DNA of 64,000 nucleotides from Hofstenia miamia (GCA_004352715.1 SCFE01000048.1:330028-394027); one strand, 5' to 3'; positions 39,146 through 50,740 are shown, counted from the stretch's first letter. Notes: generated from the sequence alone by a model not told the origin. Numbers and translations are program-made.

Positions 39146-40699
39146 CCAACCTATGCCCACATCCGCAAAAAAACAAAATCATGCCAGCATTTGGTCCGAA
39201 GACTTTTAAAAAATTAACCGTGGTTTTACTTAGAAAATAGTACTTTTCTCGGTAGCAAAGTATCTTATACTAGAAAATATATCACCGGGCAGCATACATG
39301 CTATCAGGTTTACTACAATGTAGTTATTACCTTGATGTTTGTGTAGCATTAATATAATTCTGTATAAGATATGGAGACAGATACTGAAAAATCAGTCTAT
39401 TATGCTCAAAGTGTAGAAGAATACAAAATTTTGATATTCCATTTAATTTTTCATTTTTACAACAATGTACAAAATGAATATATATGCATAGGTACATTAG
39501 TTTACAAAACAACTCAAAGACTTCGCTACATTAATCGGTTAAATATATATTCAGTTTGAATATGAAGAATCTATTCATTATTTAATCTCCATGATCAAAT
39601 GAAATATTCAATTAACAACAATGCTGTTACTGAATTTGAAATTATTGATTGAAATATATTGATTGAAATATGTGAATATGTTATTCGAAGTGCTTTGCAT
39701 ATTCTATCAATGAATTTTAGTGAAATCTAGGCCACTTACATTATCATATCCGAAGTAAACGGAACTGAGCAAACCACTTCCCACCATGCTGTTTCTCTAC
39801 CAAATCCTTCTCAAATACAATTTATGTGTTATACAATGAAATTGAATTTTTATCTCAATTATCGCATGTTTCCAGAGATGGACATGGCCCAAAGCATCGG
39901 AAAAGTTTGGCCGAAATTGAAAAAACAGACTATTACGTAACAGTGTACACAAATCAGCCGAAATCTAGTGAATGCCATAGCTTCTATAAAAATGTGATGA
40001 AAAACTAAACTTAATTTAAAGTTTTCCCATTTCAGTGTAGAATTTTTATTATTCGTTTTTAACATACACAGCTTTGTTTTTAGCAAGGATCATAAAGCAG
40101 TCTAAACTCACATTTATCTTAAGCTAATGTTCATGTCTCACTGTTTCCTCGTATTAATGTATCGATTACTGCTTATGAAGAACAAAACCTAAAATCACAC
40201 CCGCAAATTTACAAGCTCTTGAAAGCAACCCGCGCGTATATACCCAACCCACATTGACTCTTGGGTATCACTCACTGTTCAGTCTGTCGACTGGTAAAGT
40301 AACCCTGACTATTACGTACTAACTATTTAACATTTTTTCTTTATCCTTACCTCGGCAAATATGTTAAATCGTGGTTACTCTAGTAAGTCCTTTTAATTCC
40401 AAAATTTATTAGCCCTCTCGTTAAATTCTTTTTCAATACTTTTTAATTGATAAGAGAAAATGATATGTTCAGGTAATGTCAATTAACGAAGCAATACTTT
40501 GAAGTAGTTCTAAATAGTTAATCACATTCAGTTTAAACTATTGAAACTTCTTTTCTTCTCTAGTACCTGTATACAAGCTATTCCACAATATTACTGCAAT
40601 ATTATAAATGAGTTCCTTTATATTACTTATAGCGTTTTTAAATGGATGTGTACTATGTCTAATATTGTATTTTAAGAAGATGCTATCATTCAATTAATA
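39146..40699. other. AT-rich sequence, nothing recognised
   Basis: Short chance frames only. Confidence 0.4.
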
Positions 40700-41950
40700 A
40701 AATATTTCTACGATTTTCTTTTGCATGATTTCATCTATAAGTAATAATATATAATCTTTTGTCATTACTCTTTTAATCGCATTATTATTACTATTGATAA
40801 TTCTGTTCATCCATTTGAAAATCTTCCTTAAAATTTTTAATAATTGTTTGATAGGTTTGTTAAAAAGAAACTCGTTTATGTATATTTTATTTCAATTAGA
40901 TGCTTAAGCAACATTGTGACCCATTTTGTTGGCAATATATCTGCCATTCGTTTAATTTACTTGATATTTGCAGCTATTTTTTTAATTCACAAATGTACAT
41001 GATCTTTGAATTTTAGTTGATTGTCTATTAAGACTCCCAAATATTATATTCTTGGTTGCTCCATGATATTTTGGTTGTCGATATATGACTTTGTCTTTGT
41101 ATGGAAATTTTTTAAATTGTTCATTTGCATAAAAAATGTTTTTCAACAATTAGAGATATCATATTTATTATATAATGACAATTTATGAGACATAAATTGA
41201 ATTGGAATTCATTGATATTAGTGTTTTGAACTGTCATTAATATAGATACTAACGAACAGAACACCTTGTTAAATTTTTAGAAGATTTGATTACCCATTTT
41301 TTTATTGTACAAAAATGAAATCTAATATTTAAATAATCAGAAATTAGTGAACTACGATCGAAATAGTGAGTGTTAAATTTTTAATCAACATTCTATCTAT
41401 GAGTTGTTTCCAATGTTCTATTGTATTCAAAACAGCGTTTATAGTTGACAAAAGTTTTCTAAAGAAAATTTTATTTTGATTAAGTATACTGTATTTTTTA
41501 AAGTAATAATTCATCTGATCATTGAATATCTTTTCGAAAATCTTACTAGTTCCAATTAAAATTCAAATAGGTCTGCAATTTGTCGAAATGCTCCTTAGAA
41601 CTTTTCATGGATTGGAATAACTTTTGCACCTTTTATTTCATCAGGATATTTGTTACTTTTAATGCATTCATTAAATGGGTAGTGTAAAGGTCTTGTTATA
41701 ACGCTTAGTGATCCTTTCAAAAACAATATATGATGCTTATAAGTTCCGTTAGATTTAACAATTTCACGTAAGGAAAATATACATAAATGTTTTGAATAAA
41801 CACATTTTATACAATTATGTTCATTCTTTATAACTATGATTTTCGGAACAGAACATGTATGATTTTGATGAGTGATCATACTTACCACACATACAACACA
41901 TTTTGGCATAATAATGACCACTAAATTTCAGTGTTATGAGGCCCAATTTC
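40700..41950 (-). pseudogene. Degenerate LINE reverse transcriptase fragments
   Basis: The minus strand contains LHYPFNECIKSNKYPDEIKG and KVIPIHEK near 41620-41700 (the usual ...LK.A.V.PI.K. block). SKIFEKIFNDQMNYYFKKY and LLSTINAVLNTIEHWKQLID lie at about 41400-41550. YLGVLIDNQLKFKDHV (RT thumb) and IKRMADILPTKWVTMLLKHL lie at about 40900-41050. Motifs A-C are not recognisable between them, so the catalytic part is deleted or eroded. It is CR1/L2-like by layout. Confidence 0.65.
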
Positions 41951-43060
41951 AATTTTATATAGAGAAGTAATAAACGAATTCTGTACGTAGCCTTTACAAT
42001 AACTTCCTAACAATTCCTAAAATAATTTGTTTTAGAAAACAAAATTTATGTGTCATTTTCATTAGCTTAGCAATTCTTTATTATTAAGCAAATTATTCTT
42101 AAATGAATGAAGAACCGAAAATTATTTAAATATTGGAACGTTTATAATTATAGGCTTTGGTAAAAATTTAGTTGATGATTTTAATTGATATTCTTAAGCC
42201 GCTTCTGACGTCTTGGTTTCTTGAATTAGCTTACAAACAATAAATATCATTAGCTCAAAAATTTTTAGGTTTTCAATTATTATTGCCTTCTCAGCTAAAT
42301 TTTTGTTATCGATTTTTCTTCATTATCAACTATTTTTTGCACTGTTTTTTATTTAATGTGTCGTTCTTATTGTTAAAAGATTTGCATGAAATCTCCCTTT
42401 TTTTAACAAGGATTTCAGATAGAATTTCTCAAAATCCCTTTTTTAAAATATCTTTAGAATATTTTATAAAGCATGATTCAATTTTTCAAACTAAAGTTAG
42501 ATATATTGAAACCATAAACCAGATGCTGAAAATCAACAAAAGAGTTAATGTAATTTATCATTTGTTCTAACATGTTACATATATTTTTAATTAAATAGTT
42601 GTTTAAATGCTTGATTTTGAAATCTGAACACTGTTAAACTGTTATGTAGGTGTAATTTATTAATGAGTAGCAAAAATTCTCTTGGAAATTTCTAAAACGA
42701 TTAGCCTTTTGAACGTTTTTGTATTGTCAGAACGGTTATATTTTATAATTAAAATTTTCTGATGCATAATTGAGTTTCTAAATTGGAAAATGGTGAAAAA
42801 GTAAAACTTCATCACTTCTTGCATTTGCTCGGAGATTTTACTTAAAGCATTCATTGATATGATTTTTTTACTAAACCGTAATTGCATATTTATAGGTAAT
42901 GGAATTAAAAAGGCTAAGTGGTAGAAATGCGCAAAACAATTTCCACTCAAATGGATATTTAAATCATTTATTAATATGAATATAAGTATAACAATGATTT
43001 CTTTAGTCCTAAGTCAACAACAATACTCTTAAAGTTATTATTTTAAAATTATGAACAGCA
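41951..43060. other. AT-rich sequence, possibly more eroded LINE
   Basis: A 96-codon minus frame (42660-42950) ends with NTKTFKRLIVLEISKRIF, vaguely like the FK..L....L tail of LINE RT proteins. A plus frame at 42283-42570 is unrecognised. There is no firm call. Confidence 0.3.
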
Positions 43061-43125
43061 CATCAGTAACTACGGCAGTTGTGGTGAATTGCAATGGGGT
43101 TAATCAACGTGAGCCCTAATGTGCG
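43061..43125 (-). mobile_element. LINE family A 5' fragment, cut by the insertion of copy C
   Basis: 65 bp nearly identical to 47390-47455, the 5' edge of the full A copy next to B. The homology stops abruptly at GTGCGA, where copy C begins. Confidence 0.8.
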
Positions 43126-43127
43126 AT

Positions 43128-44204
43128 AGTGTTCGCTTTATAACAAATTATCTTACAAATAGAATTCAACGGGTAAAAGCCAAGAAAGTTTATTCGAATT
43201 GGCTTCCTATCAAAAATGGTATACCGCAGGGAACTATTCTAGGCCCACTACTATTTAATATTTATATAAATGATATGAAGTATCATACCAAGACCAATCT
43301 CATACAATATGCAGATGATACCTGTGTATTTTATGCAGACAAATCTGATGATAAGGCAATAAATGAAATTGAGTTAACCTGTCGATCATTATGCAATTAC
43401 TTTTCAATGCATAAATTACGAATTAATGCCGAAAAAACTGAATTTTGTTTACTTAAGCCTCATAATTTTGAAAAAAATCGTCCTAAAAAAATTTTAANNN
43501 NNNNNNNNNNNNNNNNNNNNNNNNNNNNNNNNNNNNNNNNNNNNNNNNNNNNNNNNNNNNNNNNNNNNNNNNNNNNNNNNNNNNNNNNNNNNNNNNNNNN
43601 NNNNNNNNNNNNNNNNNNNNNNNNNNNNNNNNNNNNNNNNNNNNNNNNNNNNNNNNNNNNNNNNNNNNNNNNNNNNNNNNNNNNNNNNNNNNNNNNNNNN
43701 NNNNNNNNNNNNNNNNNNNNNNNNNNNNNNNNNNNNNNNNNNNNNNNNNNNNNNNNNNNNNNNNNNNNNNNNNNNNNNNNNNNNNNNNNNNNNNNNNNNN
43801 NNNNNNNNNNNNNNNNNNNNNNNNNNNNNNNNNNNNNNNNNNNNNNNNNNNNNNNNNNNNNNNNNNNNNNNNNNNNNNNNNNNNNNNNNNNNNNNNNNNN
43901 NNNNNNNNNNNNNNNNNNNNNNNNNNNNNNNNNNNNNNNNNNNNNNNNNNNNNNNNNNNNNNNNNNNNNNNNNNNNNNNNNNNNNNNNNNNNNNNNNNNN
44001 NNNNNNNNNNGATTTACTGTAAACAAGTATAAATCTAAAATAAAACGAAATTCTTTTATAAATAATGCAATAAGGCAATGGAACGAATTTCCCCAAGAGA
44101 TCAAATGTATTAAAAATGTAAAACACTTTCGCAAACGTGTTAAGGAATTAATTCTAAAGCAAAAGTTCATCTGTGGAAAAGCTTGGGTAGGCTACAAATT
44201 TTAA
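43128..44204 (+). CDS. Reverse transcriptase (5'-truncated), LINE copy C
   Basis: The open frame runs without a stop on both sides of the gap. It starts in the RT palm (DSVRFITNYLTNRIQRVKAK). Motif B is NGIPQGTILGPLLFNIYIND and motif C is QYADDTCVF with an intact YADD. Then come KLRINAEKTEFCLL and, after the gap, the C-terminal WNEFPQEIKCIKNVKHFRKR. The gap hides the thumb. Motif A and the endonuclease are lost through 5' truncation, so it cannot be autonomous. The absence of stops suggests it is younger than the neighbouring A and B copies. Confidence 0.85.
   Translation, partial: SVRFITNYLTNRIQRVKAKKVYSNWLPIKNGIPQGTILGPLLFNIYINDMKYHTKTNLIQYADDTCVFYADKSDDKAINEIELTCRSLCNYFSMHKLRINAEKTEFCLLKPHNFEKNRPKKILXXXXXXXXXXXXXXXXXXXXXXXXXXXXXXXXXXXXXXXXXXXXXXXXXXXXXXXXXXXXXXXXXXXXXXXXXXXXXXXXXXXXXXXXXXXXXXXXXXXXXXXXXXXXXXXXXXXXXXXXXXXXXXXXXXXXXXXXXXXXXXXXXXXXXXXXXXXXXXXXXXXXXXXXXXXXFTVNKYKSKIKRNSFINNAIRQWNEFPQEIKCIKNVKHFRKRVKELILKQKFICGKAWVGYKF
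43498..44010. other. Assembly gap (513 N)
   Basis: N run inside the RT frame of LINE copy C. Confidence 0.98.
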
Positions 44205-44392
44205 ATAATTGTGAATATATTTGTACTACAAGACTATAATATCCGTAGCCTAAAATGACGCTTTTCTTGTATATATTTCATGTCTTTTTATTATTTTTGT
44301 ACATTATTGACGCTATTTAGAGAACTTATCAGATTCTGAAATTGTAAATAAAAGTCTCTAAATATAGAATATCTTATCTTATCTTATCTTAT

Positions 44393-45495
44393 TATAACTT
44401 ATTTTAAGAAATGCATTGACATCTCAATTAGCACAAGTAACTTTTTCAAAAATATTAAGTGATATGCTAAATAGCAGTATGGTGCAAATGAAATTGCTGC
44501 TAGATTATTAGAATATATATTACAATTTTGCAAAAGAATGCATTCTATATTTATTCGCTTTATAAGCCTGCGTGCTCAGAGTTGCTAAAGCAAATGTAGT
44601 AGTGGTTGTAACACAATTTCTTCTTCAAAATAAAACCAAATTTAGTTGCTTCTGTGATGTCATGTGACAAGAAATCCATTTATTTAATTTGTTGTTCTAC
44701 AACAACCCTTGGGAATGTGAGGGTCAAATATCAAACTTGAATCAAAAGTAACATCTAAATAATATAAACGATTTCCGGAATTTGGTATTTTTTACTATCA
44801 GACGTATTTTACGACGATTTTTATGAAGATTAAGTAAAAATTCCAGTTTTTAGAATAAATTTGTATTTATGCTTTGAATGTCATTCATAGTGATTGAAAG
44901 CTTAATTTATTTTGGTGTGTTGCTCTATCATCAGATTAGTCTCAGTATGAATTTCATATTTATATAAATATTAAGAGTAAGGTGTCTAGAATAGATACCA
45001 TTTTGATATGAAGCCAATTCGAAAAACTTGATATTAGACCGTTGAAGTCTGTTAATAAGATAATTTGGGACAAAACGTCCGCCGTCATTGCCCATGGGTA
45101 TGCATTTTAATTTTTCATATATTTTATGATTGATTTGGAAAGATGCAAGCAAGCAATTGCGACAGTTTCTTATCCAGGAAATTCCTCCAGTGCTCAGAAG
45201 TTTGGGTAAGTGCAGCGATAGAAGAACAATGTTTTTGAAATCCAAATTGTGCATCAGATTTTTATTATATTTTTACATGTGTTCGTAAATTTGTTCAGGT
45301 AAAATTCTCTCAAATATTTGACTAATTGAGGAAGTTATCGATGGTCAATAATTTGAGGGAACATTTTCAAAAAGATTTTTAAAAGCCAGTGTTACATGAG
45401 TATTTTTAGAATGTCAGAAAATTTCTTAATTTTGATGCATTCATTAAAAATAAAACTTAATCGCTTAATACTAATTACAACGAGTTCATTCATAA
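44393..45495 (-). pseudogene. LINE family B, degenerate RT (copy 1)
   Basis: Minus strand. The fingers piece SISQIFERILPEQIYEHM lies near 45330. AQFGFQKHCSSIAALTQTSE and HWRNFLDKKLSQLLA lie near 45180-45240, aligning with TQFGFRKAHSTSDALL of family A. After a shift the frame reads KIYEKLKCIPMGNDGGRFV and NYLINRLQRSNIK, and the thumb YLDVTFDSSLIFDPHIPK lies near 44730. Motif A is eroded and motifs B and C are lost. This copy has near-identical relatives at 47456-48286 and 61196-62290. Confidence 0.75.
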
Positions 45496-47455
45496 TAGAA
45501 TAGAATAGAATTTCTTACTAAATGTAGTACATTGTCATAACTGAACACCTCAACAAAAGCTGCTAATACTACACTTAATGCGTCAATAATAACATGAAGT
45601 ACATAAACAATAAAACACAACAACAAAAACATGGATGCAGAATTTACAGTTTACCCAGTTTATTGCTAATTATGTTAACTAATGATATTTTTGAAAAACT
45701 GAAATCCTTTCCATGACGTACAACCGATTTTAGGGATATGTTGCTTAAGGAACGGAGGTAGTCATTGATTTGACTTTTAAATTTCTTGCCCCTTTTGATT
45801 CGTTTTATTTCAATTGGTAAGTTATTCCATAGTTCAATTGTTGAGTTTGAAAATGAATTTTTAAGAAATTGTTTTTTATTACTTCACTTTTTTGAATTTA
45901 GAAGTCCTTGAATTATAATTTGAATGCGCATATAACGGAAATAGTAGTTTACTGTAAGGTGAACGCTGATTTAAAATATCCCAAAATTTTATTAAGGAAA
46001 AGTGTCTTATGAGATATGATTAGAATATGAACTTTTGTCGCTCCTAGTCGAGTAATTATCATTATAAATATTTACAGCCCATTTAATTTGTGAGTCAATT
46101 TTATTTATTAGTGAGTGGTTTATTTCATTAAATAAAACATTACAGTATCTATAATGACTTAATACTAGAGAGTTAACCAACATCGATTTCATTTTGGAAT
46201 TTACAAAATTGCCTATATGTGAAATAGTTTTAATTTCCATTGCCATTTTGCGTAATACTATACGTATGTGACTTGAATAGTTCAATTTATTATTGATTGT
46301 TACTCCAAGATATTTGAAGGATTAGTCTTGAGTAATTTTTGACCCCGAAAAATTTAAAGTTGTGATTGTTTATCTTTGTGAAAAGGAGACATAATACAGA
46401 ATTCTGTTTTAGAAGAAGGATTTACAGTTAAATGGTGCATATTAAAATACTTTAGCAGTTGAGAAAGATTGATTTCTAACTTACTAATTGATGTTTCTAT
46501 TTGATTATCATGTGGGTAAATACACGTGTCCTCAGCATAATGCACTATTCCACAATCATTGATTACATTGCCATTTAAATCATTTACATAAAACGAGAAA
46601 AATAGAGGCCCTAAAATAGTACCTTGTGGGACACCTTTGTAAGTCTTACCCCAGTTAGAAAATATACCATTTACCTTAATTCTTTGAAAATGATCACTTA
46701 AGTAGCACCTTACTAAATTTATACTATTAGAGTCGAAAGCAATGTATTATAATTTTTTAAGAAGAATATAGTGATCAATGGAATCAAATGCTTTGGAAAA
46801 ATCGATAGAAGCAATTGTTACAAAATTGTTATTATCGAGATAAGATCTCCAATTTTCAGCAGCGTAAAGTAAAGCATCAGAGGTGGAGTGAGCTTTGCGA
46901 AAGCCAAATTGAGTATTCGAAACAATTGATTCGTGATGGAGATAAGTGTTTATTTGGTCAAATATTAGTTTTTGGAAGATTTTTGCAAAATGCGAGCTAA
47001 TTGAAATAGGTCGGTAATTGCAACATTTTAGAGGGTTATCTCTTTTATATATGGGAGTAACAGCAGCTAATTTTAAAATTGATGGAAAGTTATTTAGTTT
47101 TATGCAGTGATTGATGATATGGCATAAAGGACTACTAATTAATTTTGCACAAACTTTAATACACCATGCCGGTATTTCAGAAGCTCCGCTTGATTTATTA
47201 ACTTTTAGTTTATTTATTGCTTGAAGGACTTCGCATCGGGTCACAAATCGGAATGAAAAATAATTTTGAGCAAGTTTGTAGTTAGATTTTTCAAGTGTAA
47301 GTGGCACAGAAGGTCCCAAGTATTTGCCTAGGTTAATGAATTGATCATTGTATGCAAGCGATATCTTTGTATTTAGTGAAAATTCCACCATCAGTAACCA
47401 CAGCAGTTGTGGTGAATTGCAATGGGGTTAATCAACGTGAGCCCTAATGTGCGAT
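45496..47455 (-). mobile_element. LINE family A, best copy in the window
   Basis: Minus-strand element part running from the endonuclease-RT linker (47455) to a 3' tail of three GAATA units (45497-45512). It is flanked directly by B sequence on both sides, giving a B-A-B order with a period of about 3066 bp between the two B copies. Confidence 0.85.
45760..47391 (-). pseudogene. Reverse transcriptase of LINE family A, lightly damaged
   Basis: From 47391 the frame runs through FINLGKYLGPSVPLTLEKS, CNYRPISISSHFAKIFQKLI, TQFGFRKAHSTSDALLYAAE, motif A SIDFSKAFDSIDH, one TAA at 46745, FDSNSINLVRCYLSDHFQRI, motif B KGVPQGTILGP and motif C HYAEDTC (Glu in place of the first Asp of YADD). A frameshift near 46375 precedes the thumb SFKYLGVTINNKLNYSSHI and the C-terminus STIELWNNLPIEIKRIK near 45830. 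Layout and tail are CR1/L2-like. One nonsense codon, a frameshift and the AEDT change predict an inactive enzyme. Confidence 0.88.
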
Positions 47456-48286
47456 TATAACTTATTTTAAGAAATGCATTGACATCTCAATTAGCACAAG
47501 TAACTTTTTCAAAAATATTAAGTGATATGCTAAATAGCAATATGGTGCAAATGAAATTGCTGCTAGATTATTAGAATATATATTGAAATTTTGCAAAAGA
47601 ATGCATTCTATATTTATTCGCTTTATAAGCCTGCGTGCTCAGAGTTGCTAAAGCAAATGTAGTAGTGGCTGTAACACAATCTCTTCTTCAAAATAACGCC
47701 AAATTTAGTTGCCTCTGTGATGTCATGTGACAAGAAATCCATTTATTTAATTTGTTGTTCTACAACAACCCTTATGAATGAGAGGGTCAAATATCAAACT
47801 TGAATCAAAAGTAACATCTAAATAATATAAAGGATTTCCGGAATTGTATTTTTGACAATCAGACTTATTTTACGACGATTTTTATGAAGATTAAGTAAAA
47901 ATTCCAGTTTTTAGTATAAATTTGTATTTATGCTTTGAAATGTCATTCATAGTGATTGAAAGCTTAATTTATTTTGGTGTGTTGCTCTATCATCAGATTA
48001 GTCTCAGTATGAATTTCATATTTATATAAATATTAAGAGTAAGGTGTCTAGAATAGATACCATTTTGATATGAAGCCAATTCGAAAAACTTGATATTAGA
48101 CCGTTGAAGTCTGTTAATAAGATAATTTGGGACAAAACGTCCGCCGTCATTGCCCATGCCTGTGCATTTTAATTTTTCATATATTTTATGATTGATTTGG
48201 AAAGATGCAAGCAAGCAATTGCGACAGTTTCTTATCTAGGAAATTCCTCCAGTGCTCAGACGTTTGGGTAAGTGCAGCGATAGAAG
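47456..48286 (-). pseudogene. LINE family B, degenerate RT (copy 2)
   Basis: Nearly identical to 44393-45225, with the same broken RT pieces (KIYEKLKCTGMGNDGGRFV and NYLINRLQRSNIK). Homology to copy 1 ends at 48286 (CGATAGAAG), after which endonuclease-linker sequence follows. This is a rearranged or truncated 5' edge. Confidence 0.8.
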
Positions 48287-49160
48287 TTAACTAGGAAAAT
48301 TTGATAATTTTCGTGTATTTTTTAGAAAAAATATTCTTTTGTTTGACAATATAAATTGATATAAGTCGTGAATGAATGAATGAATGAATGAATTGAGCAT
48401 GCATTTTACATCCTCAGATAGAAAGACGTCCTCCCAAGATTCATTCTCTAGGCGAGTATTTAGAATTACTATTAGATTTGGATCTCTTTCTCAAGTCTCT
48501 ACCCAAATTTTTTCGTTTGTATGCTTTATGTTGTTAGATGAAAATGATCAATTAAAATAGAAGTGTTTTTATTTAGCCTAATTTGTACACTGGAATTTAT
48601 TGTGCTAAACATCATGTAAAGAATTCAATTTATCTCTTTCAGTATTCTTCAGATAGTTGATATTCCAATCGTCCATCACTATCAACGACTTATTTTCTTT
48701 TAGAGAATATTTTATTTCACCTTCAATTTCAGTAACAAATTCATTAAAGTGAACTTTGCTGGGACAGTAGGAGATATTTATCAACTGATGAACGTCTTTT
48801 TTCCTATTTTTTGGGGGGAATGCATATTTCAATCGATAGGCTTTCAAAATTTTTCATAATTTGAAATCAGGTCGATTTCCGGGCTTAAAATGTTTTGGAA
48901 TTAAAAGCATCACTCCATCTCCTTTAGATTTGTTGCCAAGACTTAGGTCCCTGTCACAGCGAAATAATTCATAGCTATCAGGTCTCCAAGTGCCGTCCGA
49001 ATCTATGTCAGTTAGCCAAGTCTCATAGGTACCGAAAATTGAGTTTTTCCAATTTGGTATACTAGTTAGTCCAGTCTAGGAAGATATTTTATTAGTGAGA
49101 CTTTGGATGCTAAGATGCACATATTGAATTGGGGCAACAGATGCACACATCATACCACAA
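48287..49160 (-). pseudogene. LINE apurinic-type endonuclease domain
   Basis: Minus strand. In order: QYVHLSIQSLTNKISS (the N-x-x-S-L start block), FGTYETWLTDIDSDGTWRPD (the catalytic ETWL glutamate), LGNKSKGDGVMLLIPKH, NRKKDVHQLINISYC, EGEIKYSLKENKSLIVM, DDWNINYLKNTERDKLNSL (the G-D-F-N block, here D-D-W-N), then linker ENESWEDVFLSEDV. The S-L-I-D and D-H blocks present in the 38 kb copy are missing here. The domain would nick target DNA for target-primed reverse transcription. Stops at about 48600 and 48860 make it defective. Confidence 0.78.
48369..48392. repeat. (TGAA)6 microsatellite within LINE coding sequence
   Basis: Six perfect TGAA units. On the minus strand it falls in the open endonuclease-RT linker and encodes a Ser-Phe-Ile-His repeat. 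Confidence 0.9.
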
Positions 49161-49411
49161 TATTTATCATATGTGTAAATCTTAGACGTATTGGGCTCGG
49201 GGTTGGGCTCAATACCGGCTTTGATTAAAAGAAGAAAAATTGTGCACCTAATATACTGGAATATATAACGAACACATAAAATAACGTAAATGAAAAATTA
49301 ATTAAATAGGCAGTTTTTTTATGAAATGTTAAACTATACGGATTTTTACCTTTCGCATAGATTGGAAAAGTTGCATTTTGAGAAAGATTACTTAAGAATA
49401 AACAGATGAAA

Positions 49412-50213
49412 TTAAAATTGTGTATCGATTAGGTTTAGAAATAGTGCTAGCAATAAACTGGGTGCTAGCACAAGGTTTTTCAATAATGTTGGAAGCTCAA
49501 AGAACATACGTGCCATGATGATGTAAAAGTTCAATAAGTCCCGAACGTGGTTGATTTCTGCGGATAATAGAGTCGGAACCGATGAAACGGTGTCGGCGTA
49601 GCTTTTGAATGGCGGCGAAATTCGCCTGTTACGAGATTGCAGTGGCGGGGGACTACGGCGATTGTGTGCGGCGCTTGCGCTTTGGGTTACCAGTGAATGA
49701 GTGATCAAGGGAGGGCTAGAAGCACTGAAGAAATTCCTTAGAATGCGTGCATACATTACATGTCGAAAATCTGAATAATGAATTCCGCCATGAGCAAAAA
49801 GTCTCGCGTTAATTGAATTGCCTTAATAGAAAAGGTTAAAGTTGTCAAAAACAGTGAAATCAAAAAGTTTAGCATTTTGTTTGATTAAAAAGTTGAATTC
49901 AATTGCCATTTTGTTTAGTCGTTTGTTGTAGGGGAAGGGAGCAACTTCACCAATAAAAGTAGTTGAAGAGTTCAACTTTGATTTAATAATTTCAATGACG
50001 TGCTTGTACTTATCTTTGAGGTTGTCTTTTTTTCATGATATCGTTGTGACCAATTGTTTCTAAAATCTTTACTTTTGTCGAGGCTGGGTACTGCTTTAAT
50101 GTATGAGAAAAGTCATCGATTGTTGCACTTCAATAAGAATGAAGAGATACACATGAATTCCTAATCAGACCTGGTGCTCTGTTTATGTATGGCGAATATT
50201 TTTCCGTTTTATA
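49412..50213 (-). pseudogene. LINE ORF1 with SGNH/esterase domain, defective
   Basis: Minus strand. From 50213: KYSPYINRAPGLIRNSCVSL, a TGA, SATIDDFSHTLKQYPASTKV, ETIGHNDI (the G-x-N-D block), then after a frameshift DKYKHVIEIIKSKLNSS, GEVAPFPYNKRLNKMA, FTVFDNFNLFY and NARLFAHGGIHYSDFRHVM, where SGNH hydrolases have D-x-x-H. A proline/serine-rich tail follows to 49412. Esterase-type ORF1 proteins are known in some CR1/L2 LINEs. The N-terminal GDS block is missing because the frame starts at a subrepeat, and the catalytic Asp is Gly. It is inferred to belong to the A/B LINE group from its position upstream of the endonuclease. Confidence 0.68.
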
Positions 50214-50480
50214 TTTTGTATGTTAGCAAAAACGAATTAAATGCATGAAATTTTTACAATGAAATTGCAGCGTATTTAAAAAAAGGAAATGTAATTCTTT
50301 GCATGTAATGTATGGATTCCCGAATAACGATTTAATTTTTTTACATAGGCTAGTTAAGCAATAGAAACGCATGAAATTTTTAATGGATAGGAAAAATATT
50401 CATTAGTCAACAATGTATTATCACAAACGCGATGTAAATCCTCGATTAGTCAGCTAGCAATGTCCCGTATATTAAACAAG
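50195..50480 (-). repeat. LINE-associated 5' subrepeat region, single unit
   Basis: Matches the array at 59636-60285, including the edge GTCAACAATGTATTATCAC near 50410 and GATTAGTCAGCTA near 50450. It lies immediately upstream of the truncated ORF1 on the minus strand and may be LINE 5' UTR or promoter sequence. Confidence 0.55.
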
Positions 50481-50740
50481 GTAAAACATGCAAACGAAAT
50501 TGACCCCCACTTAAATAAGTGAATTACTACAGTAAGTACATGTTTATGAATCATTGTAAGATAAACTAAATTGGCCTCCTGTAAATATCGCAAAAGTCAT
50601 TAAAGAATGAGTCAGTAATTACTTCACCGATAGATGGCGCTGCAAAACCACGTCAATATACATGAGTCAGCAAATACCTCATTTGTGAGATCTCCCCTGT
50701 CTTTCTTCCACATTCCCCTACTGACTAGCTAAGAATAGAT

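Larger units (their letters stand above)
43126..44392 (+). mobile_element. LINE copy C, 5'-truncated, nested insertion
   Basis: Begins inside the RT domain and ends in a (TATCT)n tail at 44369-44392. The sequence left (…GTGCGA) and right (TTATAACTTATTTT…) is joined directly at 47450-47460, which serves as the empty site. There is little or no target duplication, as is usual for CR1-type LINEs. A 513-N gap (43498-44010) interrupts it. An AATAAA lies at 44347-44352. Confidence 0.88.

Noticed and set aside
33737-40008. Shared S-E-C-H-S-F peptide in frames at 33.8 kb (minus) and 39.97 kb (plus)
   Set aside because: The nucleotide match is only a dozen bases and does not extend.
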